A DNA stretch of 23,551 bases from a virus. Positions within the stretch are counted from its first letter, which is position 1, and the number at the start of each line of letters is the position of its first letter. Location: IMG/VR virus record IMGVR_UViG_3300044648_000615, positions 1 through 23,551 of that record. One strand, 5' to 3'. Positions 14,618-22,206 of the stretch are shown piece after piece. The notes below the pieces were generated by a model. That model did not search any database. It was not told where the DNA came from and worked only from the letters and a program-made list of their open reading frames with translations. A program made the translations under genes and the position numbers.

Positions 14618-14648
14618 AAAAAAGCCGCCACTGTTTCCAGAGGCGGCT
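14618..14648 (-). terminator. Intrinsic terminator after the second tailspike cassette
   Basis: On the minus strand AGCCGCC (14648-14642) pairs with GGCGGCT (14629-14623) around a 12-nt loop, followed by six Ts (14623-14618). It lies 21 bp past the stop of the lyase-like gene. The same element recurs after the first cassette, at 16728-16757. Confidence 0.88.
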
Positions 14649-14669
14649 CGATAGAGTCTGATTAAAACG

Positions 14670-15407
14670 TTATTGCCGCAGCATTCTTAAGGGCGACACT
14701 GGCACTTCCCCCATAACTGCCGGAAAACTTTCGTTGCCAGTCCATTGCTTGACGTTCCGTACCCACATTCTCACCATGTCATAGTCCTGAGAAAGGGTTC
14801 TTGGTCCGACCTTGAAATAGGGACCATTTGCGTCCTCATAAGCCGTGGGCACGTTGTATTCCCCGAAAATCTTCATGCGGTCCAGATAAACCTCGCGCCA
14901 GCCGGTAGCATTTGTTTGCAGATTTGCGCGAATCGTGACGTTATACCACTTGCCTTTTTCCACCTTCCTTGCTGCTACAATCCTTCCGATTGAAGTGACT
15001 GCCGGAAGCGTAGTCGCGGGAACGGCCACAAAAAGCGTTTCCTGATCGACAATGCGCAGACCGATGTTAACGTGCTTAACAAGCAACTGTTCCCCGGCAT
15101 CCGGTGTCGGATACCAGGAACCCAGGCCAGAAACCCCGTTAGTTGTCCACAAGGGATCAATCATGAAATCCAATGAGGACCAGCATTCGCCGGAATTAGG
15201 AAATGCAGGAAAACTGACTTCGGTTCTATAACCGAAATTTGTTTCTGCGTCTGTGCCGTACAGAGTCAGTCGTGCCGCTCCATCCACAATCTCGATACGA
15301 TCGCTCATCCCGGTCAGCATGGTATTTCCAGGCCCCTCCATGCCATTTGCCTGTAAATACGTACCGGCGAAATCGACGTCAAGAGGAAAATTGAATAACT
15401 GAGTCAT
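14670..15407 (-). CDS. Polysaccharide lyase-like tailspike/depolymerase
   Basis: A 245-residue beta-rich protein from ATG 15407, in a TGATG junction with the adaptor-bearing partner upstream. The order of motifs fits the heparin lyase I / PF14099-type jelly roll: TNFGYRTEVSFPAFPNSGECW (the R-x-E strand), LDFMIDPLW, a central strand LLVKHVNIGLRIV, then VEKGKWYNVTIRANLQTNAT and GWREVYLDRMKIF. The region PYFKVGPRTLSQDYDMVRMW closes the sandwich. Lyases of this fold cut acidic polysaccharides, so it may degrade a host capsule or exopolysaccharide. Substrate and activity are inferred. It could instead be a lectin-like binding protein with the same fold. A strong terminator follows. Confidence 0.68.
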   Translation of the reverse strand: MTQLFNFPLDVDFAGTYLQANGMEGPGNTMLTGMSDRIEIVDGAARLTLYGTDAETNFGYRTEVSFPAFPNSGECWSSLDFMIDPLWTTNGVSGLGSWYPTPDAGEQLLVKHVNIGLRIVDQETLFVAVPATTLPAVTSIGRIVAARKVEKGKWYNVTIRANLQTNATGWREVYLDRMKIFGEYNVPTAYEDANGPYFKVGPRTLSQDYDMVRMWVRNVKQWTGNESFPAVMGEVPVSPLRMLRQ

Positions 15408-16285
15408 CAGAACGCGCTCCTCAAAATGGGATTGCCCGGATTCGAGCGAAGCTGCTGGAAAATACTTGTCAGAGCTTTCACGGAGGGCATGGGATAGTTG
15501 GCAGGCAGCCTGAGTATTACCAAAGCCCTCGTAGCCGTTGCGATACCCGCAGTGGATTTGGCAGACGCAGGGTAGGATGTGCCGATGTTGAACGTGTTGG
15601 AATTGCGTGTATCTATCCCGCCGGCTAGCGAAGTATATGAGCCTTCAGAAAGTGAATATTCCTCGTCCACCCATATGCCGTGCTGCCCCCCCTGCGCACC
15701 ACCGCTTACGGCTATGGCAAAACTGTGCAAGCCGCCGGAAATGCTCTTGTGCCCGTTTGAAGAGTAAACTTCGGTAGCACCCGACAGTACGAAACCGACA
15801 CGTCCGGTTGTGTATAATGCGATACGAATGCCTCCCTGTCCCGGGGACGTACCATAACCATCGCCCATCATCCGGGCAGGTGATGTTTCTGCCGTAACCT
15901 TGCCAAGCCACCAGATAATCAGCTTCTCGCCACCCGCATAGTTATAGTTCAGATTGGGAATGCGCAATACGGAATCGGTTGCGCCGCTTGCCGGATCAAT
16001 CGTGGACGCATAGCCGGAATTCGGCGTCCAGAGTTGCGAGACCGACAGGTTTACGCCGCGCGCGGCATGGTTTATTCCTGTCAGATCGTAAAATTTATCG
16101 TCGTCTGCAACCTGGTTTCCCGTGAAGCCGTGAAAGTGGTAATAAGGATGGAATCCGTCAGGATCGTACGCTTCAGCACTCTTCAGTGTTATCAGACTGT
16201 CCTCAATACTTTTATCGAAGGAGACAGCAGTTCCTTTCCCGTAAAGATATCCTGATAAAGTTGTGTCGCTCAGAAATCGAATCAT
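15407..16285 (-). CDS. Receptor-binding protein with N-terminal adaptor and lectin-like domain (second cassette)
   Basis: A 292-residue protein from ATG 16285. Residues 1-43 (MIRFLSDTTLSGYLYGKG, then FDKSIEDSLITLKSAEAY) match residues 1-42 of the first-cassette protein and resemble a small domain seen at the start of many phage fibre-type proteins (GYxxG, then a helix with E-x-x-L-I). The rest looks like a LamG/concanavalin A-type jelly roll: LIIWWLGKVTAETSPARMMG, GRVGFVLSGATEVYS, HSFAIAVSGG and GIWVDEEYSL, ending in ATRALVILRLPANYP. It is co-translated with the lyase-like protein. I infer that it anchors the cassette to the virion and binds sugar. Confidence 0.7.
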   Translation of the reverse strand: MIRFLSDTTLSGYLYGKGTAVSFDKSIEDSLITLKSAEAYDPDGFHPYYHFHGFTGNQVADDDKFYDLTGINHAARGVNLSVSQLWTPNSGYASTIDPASGATDSVLRIPNLNYNYAGGEKLIIWWLGKVTAETSPARMMGDGYGTSPGQGGIRIALYTTGRVGFVLSGATEVYSSNGHKSISGGLHSFAIAVSGGAQGGQHGIWVDEEYSLSEGSYTSLAGGIDTRNSNTFNIGTSYPASAKSTAGIATATRALVILRLPANYPMPSVKALTSIFQQLRSNPGNPILRSAF

Positions 16286-16318
16286 ATTTGCCCTTTCCGT
16301 TTATCCAAATATTAAATG

Positions 16319-16572
16319 GTTCTCTACCCGCAACTCCTTGTGCTTCTGTAGGGAATAGCCCTTGCCGCTCTTGTTCAGAATGACAGACTCATCTTCATCG
16401 CCGCTCTCTTTGCTGAGCATGGCATCCTTCACATCAGGGCCGGATTTCTCCTTTCCCTCTTCCTCCGGTGCTTCCTGCCTGCCTAGAACCTCCGCAAGCT
16501 TGCCCGGGTCGCTTTCCAATATCTTGATTTGTTCCGGGGTAAGATTTGCGAATTAAGCTGATCCACTTCCAT
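16319..16572 (-). pseudogene. Broken duplicate of the scaffold gene 5' end
   Basis: The ATG at 16572 and its GGAGG site match those of the real scaffold gene, and the DNA follows scaffold codons 1 to ~91. A net 10-nt deletion around codons 6-11 shifts the frame, leaving a 29-codon reading frame that ends at TAG 16485-16483. Further small deletions follow. The original scaffold frame can still be read from about 16519 downward (SDPGKLAEVLGRQEAPEEEG, KSGKG, QKHKELRVEN) until homology ends at 16319 and a stop follows at 16301. It cannot make scaffold protein. It is the truncated arm of the direct repeat that flanks the second receptor-binding cassette. Confidence 0.88.
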
Positions 16573-16624
16573 CTTTCCTCCAAACTACTTAACCCAGTGA
16601 GCGGACCTGCCTTGAGCAGGGTTC

Positions 16625-16670
16625 AAAAAAGAAACCCCTGAGCAAGCACAAGAAGCGCATTGATCAGGGG
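16625..16670 (-). terminator. Second intrinsic terminator in copy B
   Basis: On the minus strand CCCCTGA (16670-16664) pairs perfectly with TCAGGGG (16641-16635) around a 22-nt loop, followed by TTTCTTTTTT. The equivalent place in copy A has mismatches, so the stem is intact only here. Confidence 0.7.
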
Positions 16671-16727
16671 CTTCAACACTACGACTGCATAATCGCCGCT
16701 AGCGCGTTCGCATAAGCGAAAGCCAAT

Positions 16728-16757
16728 AAAAAGCCGCCAATGTTTCCAGAGGCGGCT
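16728..16757 (-). terminator. Intrinsic terminator after the first tailspike cassette
   Basis: AGCCGCC (16757-16751) pairs with GGCGGCT (16738-16732) around a 12-nt loop with a TTTTT tract (16732-16728). It lies 20 bp past the beta-helix gene stop and is the counterpart of the terminator at 14618-14648. Confidence 0.88.
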
Positions 16758-16777
16758 CCTGATTGATCTGTTTGGTT

Positions 16778-18358
16778 CTATCTATATCTCAACGTATAAC
16801 GCGGGGTGTTCGTTACGTCTTCCACTGCCCCAATATTGGGAGTGTTATAAAACTGTTTTCCGTAGAAGTCCTTGCCCCCCAGGTAAACGCCCTTGCGCTT
16901 TATCGCATCTGCCAGAGGGCGATAGGAATTATTCAGTTGTGGATCGGCTGTAATTGTCGATGCTGCCAGAGTATGTTTGGATGGTGCGCCAAATCCATAA
17001 AAGCAGTTATTAGATTCGCCGGTCCACGAAGCCGAATCTACCTTCACTGCCGGAAGAATCTTGTTGCTTGTGGTGAATATGTTATTGCGCACAATATTTG
17101 TCGTATTGTTAGCCCCACCGACGAGATACACGCCACTTTGGAAACAATTAACAAAAGTGTTGTTGTGAATATTAGATGATTGCCCCGGACCCTTGTTTCC
17201 GAATGCAACACCAGTCACGCAATTTACGATCAAGTTTCCGTAGGCGGTTACATTCGTCGCGTCAAGAACGAGTATGCCGAACCCGCTTCTGTAGTTGCCG
17301 GTCGAACTGTCGCCGGTAATGTTTCTGAATTCGTTGGAGAAAGCCACCGAGTCCTTGCATTGATGATCGAACAACACACCACAACCATCTATGTCAGTAC
17401 TGGTGATGTTCTCCGCGTAATTATTGAAAATGCGGTATGTCCCATACATCGGGTTGCAGAAGCCAGTTAATCCAGCCAATCCATAGCACTTATTGTTGTA
17501 AATATCGTTTGTTCCAAACCCTGGCGTTGTAGATTTCTCGAAACCTCCAAGGGCAAATCCTCCGCCCAAAATCCCGACTTGAGACTGGTTCGTTATAGTA
17601 TTGTTGTAGATACGTATTCCGGTATGCACTCCGTATGTTTCCGGCCCATACGCCTCCACCGCTACCGCAGAGCAATTGGTAAAGGTATTGTCCCGGATCA
17701 CAATGTCCGACAGCTTGGTCCCGACGGCTACGGTATTCAGCGCCCTGAGCAGGATCACGGCTCGTTGCGATGAGCAGTTGGTAAAAGTGTTGCCGTAAAT
17801 CTGAAGGTTGCTTACCGTGCTCACCACGGCTGCCGTGTTATACCACTGGATTGCAGAGCCACCAGTCGAGCCTGCGCCTCCGTTGAAAGAGTTCCCGCTG
17901 ATGATGCAATCCTCATAGGCCCAGGTATTGAATGTCCTAAATCTGATTGCAGCTTCGGCGCCGCACGAAAATGTGCAGTTTGTGACCCAAAGGGCTTTTA
18001 GTGGTGTGCCCCCTGGGGAGATGCAAGCGTTATTCCCCGCGTTGATTGTCAGCGCAGTTATAGTCGTATAATTTCTGTTGGCATCAATGTAGTAAGTCCC
18101 GGAAGAAAACGTGATTACGCCCGGATGCCCCGTATAATCCCCCCGAATGGTCACGCGGCTGCCTGACGTTGCGCCGTGCGCGCCTATGGTAAGGATTGCG
18201 GCATATGAATGTGAGTCGCACACGTAGAGAGTATCACCGCCAACCACTCCCGCACCGCCCCAAACAATCTCAGACCAGCCTCCCCAGGCAGAAGTGTAGG
18301 ATTGTCCGTTGCGCATTCCGTTGTGGGTTGTATCGGGACGAACATACCAGCCTGCCAT
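16778..18358 (-). CDS. Right-handed parallel beta-helix tailspike, probable depolymerase
   Basis: A 526-residue protein from ATG 18358, directly abutting the stop of the adaptor gene (TAAATG), with GGGGGA before it. From about residue 60 to 440 it shows repeated short strands with Asn/Thr/Val ladders: YTTITALTINAGNN, NLQIYGNTFTNCS, DIVIRDNTFTNCS, GIRIYNNTITNQS and SNIHNNTFVNC. These are PbH1-type coils of a pectate-lyase-like beta-helix. The N-terminal MAGWYVRPDTTHNGMRNGQS with GGAGVVGGDTLYVC is the usual lead-in of such proteins. Phage tailspikes of this fold bind and often cleave capsule or O-antigen polysaccharide. Whether this one is catalytic cannot be told from sequence. Confidence 0.82.
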   Translation of the reverse strand: MAGWYVRPDTTHNGMRNGQSYTSAWGGWSEIVWGGAGVVGGDTLYVCDSHSYAAILTIGAHGATSGSRVTIRGDYTGHPGVITFSSGTYYIDANRNYTTITALTINAGNNACISPGGTPLKALWVTNCTFSCGAEAAIRFRTFNTWAYEDCIISGNSFNGGAGSTGGSAIQWYNTAAVVSTVSNLQIYGNTFTNCSSQRAVILLRALNTVAVGTKLSDIVIRDNTFTNCSAVAVEAYGPETYGVHTGIRIYNNTITNQSQVGILGGGFALGGFEKSTTPGFGTNDIYNNKCYGLAGLTGFCNPMYGTYRIFNNYAENITSTDIDGCGVLFDHQCKDSVAFSNEFRNITGDSSTGNYRSGFGILVLDATNVTAYGNLIVNCVTGVAFGNKGPGQSSNIHNNTFVNCFQSGVYLVGGANNTTNIVRNNIFTTSNKILPAVKVDSASWTGESNNCFYGFGAPSKHTLAASTITADPQLNNSYRPLADAIKRKGVYLGGKDFYGKQFYNTPNIGAVEDVTNTPRYTLRYR

Positions 18359-18934
18359 TTAGTCCCCCACGAAATGCAGCACTCGATAGTATTCGAGTTT
18401 AAGCGCATCGCCATTGTTTGCTCTCTGTCCGATGATATCGACCGTGACATTCGTTGCAAAATCGATAGTGTAAGTTGCAGGCGAGCCCGTTCCTGCCGTT
18501 ACGTACGCATTGTCGTAAGGTTGTATCTGCGATGCCAGGGAATTACGGTTTGCCAGAACGATCAGGGGCGCTTCTTTGACAGACGTAGTGCGCGTGGCAC
18601 TGTAAACCGTCACACCGCCAACCTTGACTTTCAGAATCTTGTTGTTCGCGCTACTGCTGAATGTCCACAACGGCTCGATCTGGAGGATGCTATTGACGCC
18701 GATGATTCCCGCATGAACGGTAAACGATCCCAAAACCTCATCCGTCGCCGTCGAGGCGCATGAGGCAGTCACAGCCGAACTCGACAGTACCTCTACCGGC
18801 TTAGTAACTGCCGGATAATCTTCAGCATCACCTTGAGCAATCAAAATCGCCTCAGTCACATCATCAAACCTGGAAATTGCGCCCTTACCGTATCTGTACC
18901 CCGCCACAGTTTCATCATTCAGAAACCGAATCAT
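18359..18934 (-). CDS. Adaptor-bearing tail protein of the first receptor-binding cassette
   Basis: A 191-residue protein from ATG 18934, with AAGGAG seven bases upstream and 13 bp after the portal stop. Residues 1-42 (MIRFLNDETVAGYRYGKG, then FDDVTEAILIAQGDAEDY) are the same adaptor as in the second cassette. The remaining ~140 residues form a beta-sandwich common in phage tail proteins: ILQIEPLWTFSSSANNKILK, VKVGGVTVYSATRT, LIVLANRNSLASQIQ and VTVDIIGQRANNGDALKLEY. It is directly coupled to the beta-helix tailspike. I infer that it links the spike to the virion or acts with it in receptor binding. Confidence 0.7.
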   Translation of the reverse strand: MIRFLNDETVAGYRYGKGAISRFDDVTEAILIAQGDAEDYPAVTKPVEVLSSSAVTASCASTATDEVLGSFTVHAGIIGVNSILQIEPLWTFSSSANNKILKVKVGGVTVYSATRTTSVKEAPLIVLANRNSLASQIQPYDNAYVTAGTGSPATYTIDFATNVTVDIIGQRANNGDALKLEYYRVLHFVGD

Positions 18935-18947
18935 CTTGTTACTCCTT

Positions 18948-20939
18948 TTATGCGGATAATGCGTTACCTATATGACAATCAGCTATCTTCTCCGCCTCCA
19001 GACGGAGTTTCGCATCATCCATATCCTCTTTGTGCGCCTGCGCACGCGCTTTTAAGTGAAGGTCGCATGCCTTGTCCTTAAGCTGCTGCTCAGCCTCTCC
19101 CAATCTCTGCTGCAACTCACCAATCTGCCCTTGCGCCTCCTGTATCATCTGCTGCACTTGCTGCTGCAAAGCCTGAAATTGGGGATTATCGTCGCTACCG
19201 GCCGCTTGCCTTAACTGATGGGCCAACTCATGCCGGTTCGGGACATTGGACAGCTCGAGCATTACCGGATAAAGTACAGCCTGGAACCGAGGGGGCGCGG
19301 CTTGTACGATTTGCGACATAGCTTGCAACTGCTGCGCCCGAAATGTCGGAGTAGCAGGAATATCCTCAAGCACAACTTTGACCGTTGCAGAAGCAATGTC
19401 GTTGTGTACCAACCCGTCATCCAACTGGCGATTGAAATAAACCACCTTTGGTTTATTACCTTGCTGGACTGTAATTTGCGCGGGTCTTCCAATCAGGTCC
19501 TCCTTGATCAGTGCAAGAAGTTGCTGGCCAACAAGTCGGCGAGCATGGCGAAAATTATCATTGGGCTCCCCCAACACGGTCGACCCCTGTTCCACCAGAC
19601 TGTTGATCGCCACACCGCTGCTTGCTGAGGTATGCGCTCCCAGCATAGTGCGGTAGATTCCGCCCACTTCCTCGATCTTGCGCTTGCGTTCCTGCACGAG
19701 CTGAAACACTTGGGCGGCAAGCTGATGCTCGCGTATTACCCTGAAGCCACTGGTATTCCTTCGCTGAGAGTTGAGGATGGTCATCGAGCGCAGACTGCTT
19801 ATATTATTCGCAACCTCCTGATAAGAATTCTGGCTGAGATCGAGCGCATCATTGTCCACTTCGACTTTTACCGAATTGAGGACTTCGTAGAGAAGAATAT
19901 CCAGATCGATAATCTGATCCTGTGGTCCCCGCATGTCACGAATCAGCCCGTAGGGAGCTCGGCTCCTATCCTTGCGAAAGCACCAGAACGGAACATATGG
20001 AAAATCTGAATGAGGTAATGGACTCCGAACATCCATGAGTTTATGCGGCCCCAACCAGATCGAGACCCGCATCCTGGTGAGAACCGACTTCTGGACCTGC
20101 ACGAGACCTTGGGCAACCGCTGCCTGATGATATGGGTTATCCTCGCGATATTCGATTACCTTTCCATCAGGCAATCCCAGAACGTATGCATCCTCGAAAT
20201 GCCGATACCATAATTCGGAGAGCCTGACCATACCTGAGTTCCGGTTCAGGTAATCTTCCTGGTTGCGATTCCATGCCTGCTCGATTTCATACGCTCTCGC
20301 CAGGCCTCTGTCATAACCTTCATATACGTCCGTCCCGTTCCACCCCTTCCAGCTATTTGCAATGATTTCCGCCCGGTCAGGGAACATAAGTGTAGCCTGA
20401 AGCCGGTCTATCCACTTGTCGCGTCGCAGATATCGCGCATCGGACAAATCCGGCTCCCTTGAACTCCAGTCCCAATAAATTTCGTTACGGTGCACCTCGC
20501 GGACGCGATATGGATATTTGAGCGCATCAAATTCCCGGGATATTTCTACCCACCCAATGCCCGCCCGAATCATGCTGGAATATGCGTCTGACATGGTCCG
20601 GTCAGCGCGTGACTCGGTCTCGGCCTCTTTGATTTTTGCGGAAAGACCTTCCGCAATCTCTGTCTGACTCTCATCATCCGCCGTCACCCTGTAATCCGTT
20701 CGGCTACGCGCTTCCAACCCCAATACTGCGTTAATCGTCGGTTTGATCAGATTGGAATCCTGAGGCGGGATACCGGCCATCTTCAGTCGTCCGATCACCT
20801 CCGAACTGGTCTGCGCTCCGTCGTAATAATCACAGTCCGTGTCCGAGTCCGACCGCCACTTCGGTTGATCCCGAATATCGCGGCATATTTTGTCGTAAGC
20901 CTCAATCGAAATATCTGCCGTAACACCTGCCTCAGTCAT
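18948..20939 (-). CDS. Portal protein, P22-like
   Basis: A 663-residue protein. The ATG at 20939 makes an ATGA overlap with the large terminase stop; an in-frame TTG at 20948 is less likely. The start (QPKWRSDSDTDCDYYDG), NLIKPTINAVLGLEARSRTD and the following VREVHRNEIYWDWSSREPDL with ARYLRRDKWIDR are typical of P22-type portals. The central wing/crown part contains FWCFRKDRSRAPYGLIRDMRG and PQDQIIDLDILLYEVLNSVK. The last ~120 residues are Gln-rich helices forming a coiled-coil or barrel. Twelve copies would form the ring at the capsid vertex through which the terminase loads DNA and to which the tail connector attaches. Confidence 0.92.
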   Translation of the reverse strand: MTEAGVTADISIEAYDKICRDIRDQPKWRSDSDTDCDYYDGAQTSSEVIGRLKMAGIPPQDSNLIKPTINAVLGLEARSRTDYRVTADDESQTEIAEGLSAKIKEAETESRADRTMSDAYSSMIRAGIGWVEISREFDALKYPYRVREVHRNEIYWDWSSREPDLSDARYLRRDKWIDRLQATLMFPDRAEIIANSWKGWNGTDVYEGYDRGLARAYEIEQAWNRNQEDYLNRNSGMVRLSELWYRHFEDAYVLGLPDGKVIEYREDNPYHQAAVAQGLVQVQKSVLTRMRVSIWLGPHKLMDVRSPLPHSDFPYVPFWCFRKDRSRAPYGLIRDMRGPQDQIIDLDILLYEVLNSVKVEVDNDALDLSQNSYQEVANNISSLRSMTILNSQRRNTSGFRVIREHQLAAQVFQLVQERKRKIEEVGGIYRTMLGAHTSASSGVAINSLVEQGSTVLGEPNDNFRHARRLVGQQLLALIKEDLIGRPAQITVQQGNKPKVVYFNRQLDDGLVHNDIASATVKVVLEDIPATPTFRAQQLQAMSQIVQAAPPRFQAVLYPVMLELSNVPNRHELAHQLRQAAGSDDNPQFQALQQQVQQMIQEAQGQIGELQQRLGEAEQQLKDKACDLHLKARAQAHKEDMDDAKLRLEAEKIADCHIGNALSA

Positions 20940-22189
20940 GCCCGCCAACCTTTCATATTAATACCTCGTGCACTCACAGCCGGTTTATCCTCCTCGATTG
21001 CCACGGCAAAATAGCGAAAGGCATCGGCTGCATGGCTGTGATAATCATGTAGGGGCCTTGCGCTGAATTGACCGGAATCAGGATCGACATCAAATCGATA
21101 ATGCCTCAGGCTCTGCAGGCCTTCTGCGCAATTCAGCTCATCAAAATAGCAACGTGGAAAGATGGTTCTCGCCGCGTTGATACCATCATGAATGGAGAGA
21201 CTTGGCACGATTCTTACTTTTCGCCCCGCCGCAAGCATAATTTCCTCCACGCTGCGCCCGGTTGTCAGTGTCCGGGCTTTGGCATCGTGCGGTAACCAGT
21301 CTGTACCATACATATACCCTTTGTTTTGCAGCACTCCGATATAATGCTGAATTGGCATCTGGCTATTACTGTAGTAATCGATCAATCTGAGTTCGTTGCC
21401 AACGGTCTGCGCAAACCAGATGCTGGTGTTGTCGGCCCAACCGAGATCAAAGAAGGTATGTACCGGCTTTGCCTCATCATATGGCACGCCTCGTATCCTT
21501 CCTTCTTCCTGTGTCAATCGAAGCTCCTTCGCATAAACCGCTCCCTCCAGCGTTACCCTGCAATTCCCTTCCCATACGTTCTGGTAAGCATCCGGATCAC
21601 GCGCTTTCAGTTCATCCTTTTCCCGTCGCAAGGTCTCCGGAAACCATGGGTTGTCATTCCAATTGATTTTTACTACGACAGCGCCAACAGGGGGATTGAC
21701 TACAAACCGCTGATGAGTCTCATCGGTATTGAGCTCAGGGTTGTAAGTCACCCAGATTTCCGACCCCTCTTTACGAATAGTCGGAATAAGTGTATTCCAA
21801 CTTGTTTTGCTCACTGTCTGTGCTTCTTCCACCCAGACCCTGTCCACACCCTCGAACGATTTGATTCTGGTTACGTTGCTATGCAGACCGGCAAAGATGA
21901 ACTCGGAACCGTTTGTTCCACGTATAACGCTGTTTTGCACCTCGTAAAATGAGCTTAAACCAATGGCCTCTATCTGAGCTTTCAATAAATGATGCACGGA
22001 TTCGACGATAGAATTCTGAAATTCTCTCGCACACAAGATGCGCAATGGGGTTGCAGCCGCCTGAATCAATAATGCCCTGGCAACCCCCCAGCTTTTTGCA
22101 CCCCCTCTTCCCCCGTATAAGATCTTGTAGCGTGCTGGTTCAAACAGACACCTGAGTTTTATCGGAAATTCAGCTCTATGGGGAGTCAT
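20936..22189 (-). CDS. Terminase large subunit (PBSX/T4-type, Terminase_3)
   Basis: A 417-residue packaging motor from ATG 22189, 17 bp after the small subunit. The ATPase domain has Walker A at residues 26-33 (GGRGGAKS), Walker B at 118-123 (VWVEEA, with the catalytic Glu at 121/122) and the coupling motif TYNP at 148-151. The nuclease domain begins with FFDLGWADN (D248 as the first metal-binding Asp), followed by PHDAK and HSHAADAFRY near the C-terminus. The length is normal for the family. It pumps DNA into the head and cuts it, probably by a headful mechanism given the Sf6-like small subunit. The stop codon overlaps the portal start. Confidence 0.95.
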   Translation of the reverse strand: MTPHRAEFPIKLRCLFEPARYKILYGGRGGAKSWGVARALLIQAAATPLRILCAREFQNSIVESVHHLLKAQIEAIGLSSFYEVQNSVIRGTNGSEFIFAGLHSNVTRIKSFEGVDRVWVEEAQTVSKTSWNTLIPTIRKEGSEIWVTYNPELNTDETHQRFVVNPPVGAVVVKINWNDNPWFPETLRREKDELKARDPDAYQNVWEGNCRVTLEGAVYAKELRLTQEEGRIRGVPYDEAKPVHTFFDLGWADNTSIWFAQTVGNELRLIDYYSNSQMPIQHYIGVLQNKGYMYGTDWLPHDAKARTLTTGRSVEEIMLAAGRKVRIVPSLSIHDGINAARTIFPRCYFDELNCAEGLQSLRHYRFDVDPDSGQFSARPLHDYHSHAADAFRYFAVAIEEDKPAVSARGINMKGWRA

Positions 22190-22206
22190 AGCATTTGAGC
22201 CGCCAT

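Larger units (their letters stand above)
14198..14649 (-). repeat. Direct repeat copy A: scaffold 5' end, leader and terminator
   Basis: This 452-bp stretch and 16319-16758 align along their whole length with small indels and scattered substitutions, by eye about 80-85% identical. The shared parts are, in minus-strand order, the end-of-operon terminator, a leader with several hairpins, the Shine-Dalgarno and the first ~90 scaffold codons. Homology stops abruptly at both ends, just after the tailspike stop on one side and inside the scaffold gene on the other. Confidence 0.9.
16319..16758 (-). repeat. Direct repeat copy B: degraded scaffold 5' end, leader and terminators
   Basis: This is the diverged second copy of 14198-14649. 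With the preceding bases it fills the roughly 490-bp stretch between two tailspike genes (16286-16777) that has no intact gene. It holds the scaffold remnant, the leader hairpins and two terminators. Confidence 0.9.

Noticed and set aside
14650-16318. An insertion sequence or transposon bounded by the direct repeats
   Set aside because: No transposase, terminal inverted repeats or short target-site duplication are visible. The repeats are hundreds of bases long and contain phage gene sequence, so homologous recombination or duplication is a better explanation.
18948-20948. A portal start at TTG 20948
   Set aside because: The ATG at 20939 overlaps the terminase stop as ATGA, the dominant junction type in this operon; the TTG adds only three residues.
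21326-21952. A plus-strand open reading frame of 208 codons
   Set aside because: It is antisense to the large terminase, whose Walker and nuclease motifs are certain, so it is a shadow frame.
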